From the NCBI GenBank assembly GCA_040882285.1, contig JBBEBQ010000018.1:186001-250000 (forward strand): a DNA stretch of 64,000 nt, in the 5' to 3' direction. The notes below the pieces were generated by a model. That model searched no databases. It was not told the origin of the DNA and was given only the letters and a program-made list of their open reading frames with translations. The DNA is from Gemmatimonadaceae bacterium (GTDB lineage: Bacteria > Gemmatimonadota > Gemmatimonadetes > Gemmatimonadales > Gemmatimonadaceae). Positions 43,952-51,032 of this stretch are shown one piece after another; within the stretch, counting starts at the first letter, position 1; each line of letters starts with the position of its first letter. The translations under genes and the position numbers were made by a program.

Positions 43952-45553
43952 ATGAAAAGAGAAATTCTCATAAACGCGGCGCAGCGTGAGACGCGCGTCG
44001 CGATCATCGAAGACGACCAGCTCGTCGAGCTGCTCGTGGACAGGCCCGAGACGCGCCGGATGGTCGGCGACATCTACTTCGGGAAAGTCGAAGCGGTCCT
44101 CCCCGGCATCCAGGCCGCATTCGTCAACATCGGCACCGAGAAGAGCGCGTTCCTGCACGCGTCCGACGCAGCCGACGAGGAAGTCGAGGACGAAGAGGAC
44201 GACCCCGGCAACGGCGACGTCCCGGAGCCGGAGACGGACAACGAGAAGCCCGAGAAGGGCGCGAGGGGCGCCGACGGCTCCAATGGCAAACGGAACGGCT
44301 CGAAGGGCGAGCCGCAGATCCAGGATCTGCTCAAGCGCGGCCAGGAGATCCTGGTGCAGGTCTCCAAGGAGCCGATCTCGACCAAGGGTCCGCGCGTCAC
44401 GGCGCAGATCTCCCTGGCCGGGCGCTTCCTGGTCTACATCCCCGGAGCGTCGAAGGTAGGCGTCAGCCGGAAGATCGGCCCCGGCCCGGAGCGGCAGCGG
44501 CTGCGCGAGATGGTCGCGGCGGCGCTCCCCGAGAAGTCGGGCGGCGTGATCGTGCGCACCGTCGGCGAGGACGTGACCGCCGAGATGCTGCAGCGGGAGC
44601 TGCAGTCGCTCATGGCGCAGTGGAAGAAGATCAAGCGCAAGACGCACTTCACGCGCGCGCCGGCGCTGATCCATCGGGAGACGGGGCTGACGCGCGGGCT
44701 GGTGCGGGACGTGTTCAGCGCGAAGGTGGACAGCCTGACGGTTGACTCGCGGCAGGTGTACAACGAGATCGTCGAGTACCTGAAGGGGATGTCGCCGGAG
44801 CTGGTCGAGCGCGTGAAGCTGTACGAGGACAAGGTGCCGCTGTTCGATCAGATGAAGATCGAGGCTGAGATCCGGAACCTGTTCAAGCGGCGGTGCGACC
44901 TGAAGTCGGGGGGCTACATCATCATCGAGCCCACCGAGGCGCTGGTCTCGATCGACGTGAATTCGGGGCGCTACACCGGGAAGAAGGACCCGGAGAAGAC
45001 GATCCTGAAGACGAATACCGAGGCCGCGCGGGAGATCGCGCGGCAGATCCGGCTGCGGGACGTGGGCGGGATCATCGTGTGCGACTTCATCGACATGGAG
45101 ACGAAGTCGAACCGCGAGCGCGTGCTGCAGGAGCTGCGGCAGCAGCTTGCGCGGGATCGCGCGCGCACCAAGGCGTTCGCGGTCAGTGACCTCGGCTTGA
45201 TCGAGATGACGCGGCAGCGGGTGCGGCAATCACACTATCAGAGCATGACCGAGGCGTGTCCCACCTGTGACGGTACGGGCCGCGTGTTCACGCCCGAGAC
45301 GATCGTGCGGCGGATGGAGCGCTCGGTGAAGCGGATGGTGCTGGAAGGGAAGCGCGAGAACGTGGTGGTGAAGCTGCACCCCGACGTCGCGCTGTACGTG
45401 CTGAAGGAGGAGAAGGACCTGCTCAAGAAGATGGAGAAGAACGCGCGGTTCGCCCTCGAGCTGCGGGACGATCCGCTGCTCAAGCCGGATGAGTTCAAGA
45501 TCGTGATGAAGGCGCAGGGGCGGGATGTGACGGAGCTGTACGCGCTGGCGTAG
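43952..45553 (+). CDS. rng: Ribonuclease E/G family endoribonuclease
   Basis: 533 aa. N-terminal start MKREILINAAQRETRVAIIE, an S1 domain (GDIYFGKVEAVLPGIQAAFV) interrupted by an acidic low-complexity insertion at about 73-115 (EEVEDEEDD...), the RNase H-like part, the DNase I-like catalytic core with VSIDVNSGRYTG and IIVCDFIDMETKSNR (Mg aspartates), and the zinc-link CPTCDGTGRV. It lacks the long RNase E scaffold tail, hence RNase G-like. ATG at 43952 gives the family N-terminus. Processes rRNA and turns over mRNA. Confidence 0.92.
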   Translation: MKREILINAAQRETRVAIIEDDQLVELLVDRPETRRMVGDIYFGKVEAVLPGIQAAFVNIGTEKSAFLHASDAADEEVEDEEDDPGNGDVPEPETDNEKPEKGARGADGSNGKRNGSKGEPQIQDLLKRGQEILVQVSKEPISTKGPRVTAQISLAGRFLVYIPGASKVGVSRKIGPGPERQRLREMVAAALPEKSGGVIVRTVGEDVTAEMLQRELQSLMAQWKKIKRKTHFTRAPALIHRETGLTRGLVRDVFSAKVDSLTVDSRQVYNEIVEYLKGMSPELVERVKLYEDKVPLFDQMKIEAEIRNLFKRRCDLKSGGYIIIEPTEALVSIDVNSGRYTGKKDPEKTILKTNTEAAREIARQIRLRDVGGIIVCDFIDMETKSNRERVLQELRQQLARDRARTKAFAVSDLGLIEMTRQRVRQSHYQSMTEACPTCDGTGRVFTPETIVRRMERSVKRMVLEGKRENVVVKLHPDVALYVLKEEKDLLKKMEKNARFALELRDDPLLKPDEFKIVMKAQGRDVTELYALA

Positions 45554-45567
45554 AGCTCGACTGGCTG

Positions 45568-45610
45568 GTGACTAGTGACTAGTGACTAGTGACGAGTCAC
45601 TAGTGACCAG
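45568..45610. repeat. GTGACTA heptad repeat between rng and the amidohydrolase gene
   Basis: Units GTGACTA, GTGACTA, GTGACTA, GTGACGA, GTCACTA, GTGACCA in strict 7-bp phase. Because GTGAC and GTCAC are reverse complements, the block can fold on itself. Longest member of this family in the window. Confidence 0.85.
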
Positions 45611-45677
45611 GGCCTGAAGTTGCCGGGCGGGCCGCGCTTGACGATCTTTGGCGCTCACTCAATCCAGCGAATTCCTG

Positions 45678-46955
45678 ATGCCCTCGTTCAGCAAAATCGC
45701 CGCTCTTGCTGCCTGCCTGGCGGTAACCGCCGCCGGCGTGGATGCCCAAGCCTTCCGGGACTCGGTGACGGTCATCCGGGCCGCCCGCATGCTCGACGTA
45801 GGCACCGGCAACATCGTCCAGAACCCGGTCATCACGGTCACCGGCGACCGGATCAGCTCCGTGACCAACTCGGCCGTTCCCGTCGGCGCGCGCGTGATCG
45901 ACCTCGGCGACGTGACTCTGCTGCCCGGGCTGATCGACGCGCACACGCACCTGACGAGCAACCTCGAGGCGGGCTCGTACGTGCGGCCCGCGCGCGAGAC
46001 CGACGCCGACGTCACCGTGCGCGGCGTCAGGAACGCGCGGCTCATGCTTCAGTCCGGGTTCACCACGGTACGAGACGTCGGATCAGCGGGCTTCGCCGAC
46101 GTCGCGCTCATGCGGGCGTCGGACGCCGGGTGGATCGACGCGCCGCGGATCGTTCCCGCCGGACACTCGCTCGGGATTACCGGCGGACATTGCGACCATA
46201 CCGGATGGAAGCCCGGCGTGCTCGAGGGCTCGACCGTGACGGGAATCGCCGACGGCCCGGACGAAGCCGTGGAAGCGGTACGCCAGCAGCTCAAGTACGG
46301 CGCCAAGGTCATCAAGATCTGCGCGACAGCCGGAGTCCTGTCCTTCGAGGAGAGCGTCGGGGCGCAGCAGTTCTCCGACGCGGAGATGCGCGCGATCGTC
46401 GAGGAAGCCGCCCGCCACGGCGTGAAGGTCGCGGCGCACGCGCACGGGACGCAGGGAATCATCGCCGCGGTGCGTGCCGGCGTAGCGTCGATCGAGCACG
46501 GCTCGATGCTCGACGACGAAGCGATCAGCCTGATGAAGCAGCGCGGGACCTACCTGGTGCCGACGACCTACCTGGCGGATTCGATTGATCTGCGAATTCT
46601 TCCGCCGCTGCTCCGATCGAAGGCGGAGTCGATCCTGCCGATTGCGCGGGCGAACGTCACGCGCGCGATCAGGGCGGGAGTCAAGATCGCCTTTGGCACG
46701 GACGCTGCCGTCATCCCGCACGAGCATGCCATCCGGGAGTTCAAGACGCTCGTTGACCGCGGGATGACCCCGCTCGGCGCTATCCAGGCAGGAACTATCA
46801 ACGCGGCCGATCTGCTCGGCACGACCGACCGCGGCAGACTCACGCCCGGACTCCTGGCCGACATAATCGCGGTCCCCGGCAACCCGCTGGCGGACATTCA
46901 GGCGCTGGAGCGCGTGACATTCGTGATGAAGGGAGGGCGGATTTACAAACGGTGA
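45678..46955 (+). CDS. Secreted metal-dependent amidohydrolase (Xaa-Pro dipeptidase/imidazolonepropionase-like)
   Basis: 425 aa from ATG at 45678, which begins a signal peptide MPSFSKIAALAACLAVTAAG ending near VDA-QAF. Metal ligands: HxH in LLPGLIDAHTHLTSNLEAG, the bridging Lys in KYGAKVIKICATAG, His in KVAAHAHGTQG and IEHGSM, and Asp in IAFGTDAAVIPH. Likely periplasmic; substrates of this subgroup are dipeptides or N-acyl amino acids, not decidable here. An upstream in-frame TTG (45648) would spoil the signal. Confidence 0.87.
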   Translation: MPSFSKIAALAACLAVTAAGVDAQAFRDSVTVIRAARMLDVGTGNIVQNPVITVTGDRISSVTNSAVPVGARVIDLGDVTLLPGLIDAHTHLTSNLEAGSYVRPARETDADVTVRGVRNARLMLQSGFTTVRDVGSAGFADVALMRASDAGWIDAPRIVPAGHSLGITGGHCDHTGWKPGVLEGSTVTGIADGPDEAVEAVRQQLKYGAKVIKICATAGVLSFEESVGAQQFSDAEMRAIVEEAARHGVKVAAHAHGTQGIIAAVRAGVASIEHGSMLDDEAISLMKQRGTYLVPTTYLADSIDLRILPPLLRSKAESILPIARANVTRAIRAGVKIAFGTDAAVIPHEHAIREFKTLVDRGMTPLGAIQAGTINAADLLGTTDRGRLTPGLLADIIAVPGNPLADIQALERVTFVMKGGRIYKR

Positions 46956-46969
46956 CTGCCGGCACCACA

Positions 46970-47108
46970 GGGGATGGTGACTGGTCTTAGGTCGTACGTG
47001 ATAGTTAACAACCCTGTGATCGGTGAAGGGTTTCGGGTAACCAACAACCGGTCACCCGTTGCCCGTCGTTGACCAGAACCCATCACCTACAACCAGTCAC
47101 CCATCCCC
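46970..47108. repeat. 139-bp inverted-repeat element upstream of rplU
   Basis: GGGGATGGTGACTGGT at 46970-46985 pairs with ACCAGTCACCCATCCCC at 47092-47108 (one bulged base). The interior holds further GTCACC/GGTGA words and GTTAACAACC/GGTAACC segments, so it is related in style to the GTGACTA repeats. It takes up most of the 219-nt gap between the amidohydrolase gene and rplU. Confidence 0.65.
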
Positions 47109-47174
47109 GTTGTGCAAAACCCAAAACCTCACTATTTTTAAAGGCTGCACGATTTCCTAACCGCAACTGGCCTC

Positions 47175-47492
47175 ATGTCTTACGCAATCATCCGCACCGG
47201 CGGCAAGCAGTTCCGTGCCGAGCCGGGCAAGAGCATTCGCATCCCGACCGTCGAAGGCGAGCCGGGAAGCAAGATAAAGTTCGATGACGTGATCCTCGGC
47301 ACCGACGGCGACACCGTCAAGCTCGGCACGCCGGCGCTCAAGGGCGCGGCCGTCACGGGCGAGATCGTCAAGCACGGTCGCGCCGACAAGATCGTCGTCT
47401 TCAAGTTCAAGCGCCGGAAGAACTACGCGCGCAAGCAGGGACACAGGCAGGGCTTCACCGAAGTCCGCATCAACGACATCAAACTCGGCTGA
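47175..47492 (+). CDS. rplU: 50S ribosomal protein L21
   Basis: 105 aa. [20 protein letters not shown], the Lys/Arg-rich [20 protein letters not shown] and the family end [19 protein letters not shown]. First gene of the usual rplU-rpmA pair, 12 nt ahead of rpmA. The 60 nt before it are AT-rich (CTCACTATTTTTAAAGG) and probably hold its promoter. obgE, often next, is absent. Confidence 0.97.
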   Translation: MSYAIIRTGGKQFRAEPGKSIRIPTVEGEPGSKIKFDDVILGTDGDTVKLGTPALKGAAVTGEIVKHGRADKIVVFKFKRRKNYARKQGHRQGFTEVRINDIKLG

Positions 47493-47504
47493 TCGAGCGA
47501 ACAT

Positions 47505-47774
47505 ATGGCACATAAAAAGGGCGTAGGCTCGTCCCGCAACGGACGCGACAGCAATCCGCAGTACCGCGGGATCAAGAAGTTCGGCGGCGAGCGCGTCGTC
47601 GCGGGGAACATCATCGTGCGCCAGTGCGGCACGAAGTGGCACCCGGGACGCAACGTCGGCCTAGGCACCGACTTCACGATTTACTCGCTGATCGACGGCG
47701 TGGTGAAGTTCGAGCACAAGAACAAGACGCGCTTCAAGGTGAGCGTGTACCCCGAGAAAGAGACCGCCGCGTAA
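47505..47774 (+). CDS. rpmA: 50S ribosomal protein L27
   Basis: 89 aa. Starts [20 protein letters not shown], the flexible N-terminal arm that reaches the peptidyl transferase centre, followed by [20 protein letters not shown] and [16 protein letters not shown]. No N-terminal extension of the type cleaved in Firmicutes. Followed 15-20 nt later by a strong terminator. Confidence 0.97.
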   Translation: MAHKKGVGSSRNGRDSNPQYRGIKKFGGERVVAGNIIVRQCGTKWHPGRNVGLGTDFTIYSLIDGVVKFEHKNKTRFKVSVYPEKETAA

Positions 47775-47789
47775 AAGCGAGCGAACAAA

Positions 47790-47821
47790 AAAGCCCCCGC
47801 CGGCATCGGCGGGGGCTTTTT
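47790..47821. terminator. Bidirectional intrinsic terminator between rpmA and the symporter gene
   Basis: Perfect 10-bp stem GCCCCCGCCG / CGGCGGGGGC (47793-47802 with 47807-47816) around loop GCAT, flanked by A-run on the left and T-run on the right, so it can serve both convergent genes. Confidence 0.95.
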
Positions 47822-47840
47822 GTTGACTGCTATCCGGCGG

Positions 47841-49484
47841 TTACCTGTATCGGGCGAGCTCCCCCCGCTTGTACTTGCCCCAGTACACATCCAGCTCGTC
47901 CTTCACCTTGCCGTGCAGGAAGTACACACCCAGCAGGTTGGGAAACGCCATTCCCAGAATCATCAGGTCGCCGAAGTTCAGGACCTGGGTGGACGTTATG
48001 ATCGAGCCGAGGAAGACGAAGATGCAGAACAGGATGCGGTAGATCTGCGACGTCCCGTCGCCGAACATCCACGCCCAGCACCGCTCCCCGTAGTACGACC
48101 AGGAGATCATCGTCGAGTACGCGAACATCATGACCGACGCGGAGAGGATGTACGGGAACCAGCTCAGGTGCTCGCCCATGGCGCGTGATGTCAGCGCCGC
48201 GCCCTTGCTGTTGGCGACGAGATCGGCGTAGGCGGGATTGTTGTAGGCGCCCGTGATGACGATGACCAGGGCGGTCATGGTGCAGACGACCACCGTGTCG
48301 ATGAACGGCTCGAGCAGCGAGACGATTCCTTCCCGTACCGGGTACTCGGTCTTCGCCGCCGAGTGCGCGATCGCGGCCGAACCGGCGCCTGCTTCGTTGG
48401 AGAATGCCGCTCTCTGGAACCCCACCACGAGCGTTCCGATGATTCCGCCATACGCCGCATCGGGCGAGAACGCCTGCTGCACGATCGCGCCGAACGCCGC
48501 CGGAATTGCCCCGGCATTCACGATCAGAATGTAGATCGAGGCGAGTACGTAGATGCCGATCATGAACGGAACGAGCTTCTCGGTCACATGGGCGATGCGC
48601 CGGATGCCGCCGATGATCACGATCCCGACCAGCACGGCCATGAACAGCCCGTATATCCACGGGTTCGCCGCGAGGAACGGCGCCTGCTCCTGGATCGCGT
48701 TCAGCGACTGGTTGACCTGGAACGCGTTGCCGCCGCCGAATGAGCCGCCGATGCAGAGGATCGCGAACATGACGGCCAGCACCTTGCCGAACTTCGCCAT
48801 GCCTTTTTCCGCGAGGCCCTTCGACAGATAGAACATCGCGCCGCCCATGATCCGGCCGTCGGGGCGGACTTCACGATATTGCTGGCCGAGCGTGACCTCC
48901 GTGAACTTCGAGGTCATGCCGATCAGCCCCGCGATGATCATCCAGAACGTGGCGCCCGGACCGCCGATGCTGATGGCGATCGCGACGCCGGCGATGTTTC
49001 CGAGGCCGACGGTAGCGGACAGCGCCGTGGTCAGCGCCTGAAAGTGCGAGACCTCGCCGGTCTGCCGTGGATCGGTGTATTTCCCGGCGGTCACGGTCAG
49101 CGCGTGCCCGAACGCGCGGAAGTTGATGAACCCCATCCGGAACGTGAGGAACACCGCCGCGACCACCAGCCAGAACACGACCAGCGGCAGCGTGTGCGTG
49201 TCGTCCCAGAACAGGATGTCGTAGAAGAACACGGCGCCGATGACGGAGTTCACCCGGCCCATGGCGCGGTCCGCCGCTGCCATGAAGCCTGTCGCCGGCT
49301 CGGTGGCCGCTTCCGGTTGCTGACCCTCGATGGGGAGCGGGGCGGGCAGCGAGCCTGCGTCGACCGCGGTGGTCTCCTGGGCCGACAGCGAGCTCCAACT
49401 TCCCGCCGTCGCGGGCGCGATGGCGGTGAGCGCCAACAGGGCGGACAGGACCAACAGTACACGTGCCTTCGAGCGAAGCATCAT
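47841..49484 (-). CDS. Sodium:alanine (amino acid) symporter, AGCS family
   Basis: 547 aa inner-membrane carrier. An N-terminal signal-like helix (LRSKARVLLVLSALLALTA) precedes a linker, then about ten transmembrane helices. Family signatures: TALSATVGLGNIAGVAIAIS, GPGATFWMIIAGLIGMTSKF, GGAMFYLSKGL and AAFSNEAGAGSAAIAHSAAK. The start ATG at 49484 is followed by a second Met; the open frame further upstream is leader sequence. The cleavable-looking N-terminal extension is longer than in the best-known AGCS members. Confidence 0.93.
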   Translation of the reverse strand: MMLRSKARVLLVLSALLALTAIAPATAGSWSSLSAQETTAVDAGSLPAPLPIEGQQPEAATEPATGFMAAADRAMGRVNSVIGAVFFYDILFWDDTHTLPLVVFWLVVAAVFLTFRMGFINFRAFGHALTVTAGKYTDPRQTGEVSHFQALTTALSATVGLGNIAGVAIAISIGGPGATFWMIIAGLIGMTSKFTEVTLGQQYREVRPDGRIMGGAMFYLSKGLAEKGMAKFGKVLAVMFAILCIGGSFGGGNAFQVNQSLNAIQEQAPFLAANPWIYGLFMAVLVGIVIIGGIRRIAHVTEKLVPFMIGIYVLASIYILIVNAGAIPAAFGAIVQQAFSPDAAYGGIIGTLVVGFQRAAFSNEAGAGSAAIAHSAAKTEYPVREGIVSLLEPFIDTVVVCTMTALVIVITGAYNNPAYADLVANSKGAALTSRAMGEHLSWFPYILSASVMMFAYSTMISWSYYGERCWAWMFGDGTSQIYRILFCIFVFLGSIITSTQVLNFGDLMILGMAFPNLLGVYFLHGKVKDELDVYWGKYKRGELARYR

Positions 49485-49603
49485 GATCGGGAAGGTGTGT
49501 GTCGCCGGAGCGATCGGTGAGCGAATCAGTGATAGCGGCGGAGCGCCGCTTCCACCGGGGTTTTCGATTGACACAAAGTCGGCCCCGTACCTCGATTTAG
49601 GTA

Positions 49604-49627
49604 GCACCCCGGGGGGCTTTTTTTTCA
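49604..49627 (+). terminator. Possible terminator in the symporter-tonB gap
   Basis: AGCACCCCGGGGGGCT can form a short stem with one mismatch and a CCGG loop, followed by eight T. No plus-strand gene ends just before it, so it may act on an antisense or leader transcript. The rest of the 228-nt gap holds a hairpin AGCGGCG/CGCCGCT near 49531 and no gene. Confidence 0.3.
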
Positions 49628-49712
49628 GCCGATTTTGGCACCGATAGTGCGTTATGAGGGGGTGCTCACTGGATCGTATTGCAGGGTGACCCGGGGGCCC
49701 AAAGGGGGGGGA

Positions 49713-50525
49713 ATGTTCACCACTCTGCTCGAATCGAAGCCAAAAAAGCAGCGAAAAACCGCGGGGACCGCCGTGAGTGTGACGCTGCATCTCGCATTGC
49801 TGTTTTTTGCCGTCGTAGCCACCGCCAACGCGCGCTCCGACGCGATGGAGAAGGCGCGCGAGGAGAAGCTGAATTACGTCGAGGTGAAGAAGGAGGAGCC
49901 GAAGCCGGAGGAGCCCAAGCCGAAGCCGGAGGAGCCCAAGCCGAAGGCGCCGGAGCCCGTGAAGGCTGCTTCGCCAAAGGCCCCTGCGGCGGCGCGCGTC
50001 GAAGCGCCCGCCCCGCCCAAGGGGTTTCAGATCGTCCAGGCGCCGGTGAACATCCCCATCTCCATACCGAAGGTCGATCTCTCCGCGGCCGTGACCAACG
50101 AGGCTGACTTCAGCGGCAAGGGCGTGGCCGGCGGCAGCTCCAGGGGCGTCGCGGGCGGAACCGGCGACGCTGACAGCAAGGGCACGGTCGGCGGACTAAG
50201 CAACCAGCCGTATTTCGAATTCCAGGTCGAGCAGGCGGCGTCGCCGTCGGGCGGAAACCCCACGCCGGAATATCCCAATTCGATGCGCGCGTTGGGGATG
50301 ACCGGGCGCGTAGTGGTGCAGTTCGTCGTCGGCGCGAACGGCCGCGTCGAGCCGGGCAGCATCAAGATCATGGAATCGACCAACTCGGCATTCGCGGCAG
50401 CCGTTCGCGAGGTGCTTCCGCGTCACCGGTTCTCGCCCGCGAAGATCGGCGGGAAGGCGGTGCGGCAGATCGTGCAGCAGCCGTTTGTGTTCAGGCTGGA
50501 TTCGTCGGCAAGTGGTGACCAGTGA
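49713..50525 (+). CDS. tonB: TonB-family energy transducer
   Basis: 270 aa. Basic N-terminus (ESKPKKQRKTAG), one transmembrane helix (VSVTLHLALLFFAVVATANA), the periplasmic Lys-Pro/Glu-Pro spacer (EEPKPEEPKPKPEEPKPKAP), a Gly-rich linker and the C-terminal TonB domain: TPEYPNSMRALGMTGRVVVQ, VRQIVQQPFVFRL. Transfers proton-motive energy to outer-membrane receptors such as the protein at 62545; exbBD are not nearby. The final residues GDQ and the stop come from a GTGACTA-type repeat. ATG at 49713 follows a G-rich ribosome site. Confidence 0.93.
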   Translation: MFTTLLESKPKKQRKTAGTAVSVTLHLALLFFAVVATANARSDAMEKAREEKLNYVEVKKEEPKPEEPKPKPEEPKPKAPEPVKAASPKAPAAARVEAPAPPKGFQIVQAPVNIPISIPKVDLSAAVTNEADFSGKGVAGGSSRGVAGGTGDADSKGTVGGLSNQPYFEFQVEQAASPSGGNPTPEYPNSMRALGMTGRVVVQFVVGANGRVEPGSIKIMESTNSAFAAAVREVLPRHRFSPAKIGGKAVRQIVQQPFVFRLDSSASGDQ

Positions 50526-50548
50526 CTAGTCACTGGTCACTAGTCACC
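50514..50548. repeat. GTGACTA-type heptad repeat overlapping the end of tonB
   Basis: Units GGTGACC, AGTGACT, AGTCACT, GGTCACT, AGTCACC in 7-bp phase. The first two units supply the last codons and the TGA stop of tonB. The mixture of GTGAC and GTCAC words makes it self-complementary. Confidence 0.85.
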
Positions 50549-50610
50549 ACTCTGTAACTTTCCCCGGTGTTTCAGCGTACTCCCCTCATCTCCCCACAGA
50601 GGATCCATCC

Positions 50611-50952
50611 ATGGCAGTCTGGGATAACCTGAAGCGTGAGCTCGACAGCGCCGGCAAGGCGATGCAGGACGTGCTCGAGAAGGCCGGAAAGGCGACGCAG
50701 GGCGCGCTCGAGGAAGGGAAGGTCCGCGTGGACGCGTTTCGCGAGCGGCAGCTGGCCGACCGCGCGGCGCAGGCGCTCGGCTACGCCATCTTCCGCGCCG
50801 AGCAGAGCGGCTCGCAGCTCGACGCCGACACGAAGGCGCGCCTGACCGCGACGCTGGCCGAGCGCGAGGCCGAGGCCGCGCGACTCGAAGCGCAGCTGTC
50901 CAGAACGGCGACGCCGCCGGCCGACAGCGCGGAGCCACCTCCGGCGGTCTAG
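50611..50952 (+). CDS. Small charged coiled-coil protein, unknown function
   Basis: 113 aa. Starts MAVWDNLKRELDSAGKAMQD and stays helical and charged (KAGKATQGALEEGKVRVDAF, AEREAEAARLEAQL) with a Pro-rich tail. No signal peptide or membrane segment. GAGG stands close upstream of the ATG. No family recognised; resembles small envelope- or stress-associated helical proteins only in general composition. Confidence 0.65.
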   Translation: MAVWDNLKRELDSAGKAMQDVLEKAGKATQGALEEGKVRVDAFRERQLADRAAQALGYAIFRAEQSGSQLDADTKARLTATLAEREAEAARLEAQLSRTATPPADSAEPPPAV

Positions 50953-51032
50953 TGGCTTGAGTCGGTCGAAGTAGTCTTGGCTTCACAGCGATTCGTCGCC
51001 TACACTTAAGCGACACCCACGGAGCCGAGAGC

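Noticed and set aside
49485-49712. Glycine- or amino-acid-responsive riboswitch before the symporter gene
   Set aside because: Hairpins exist, but no known aptamer core could be recognised by eye.
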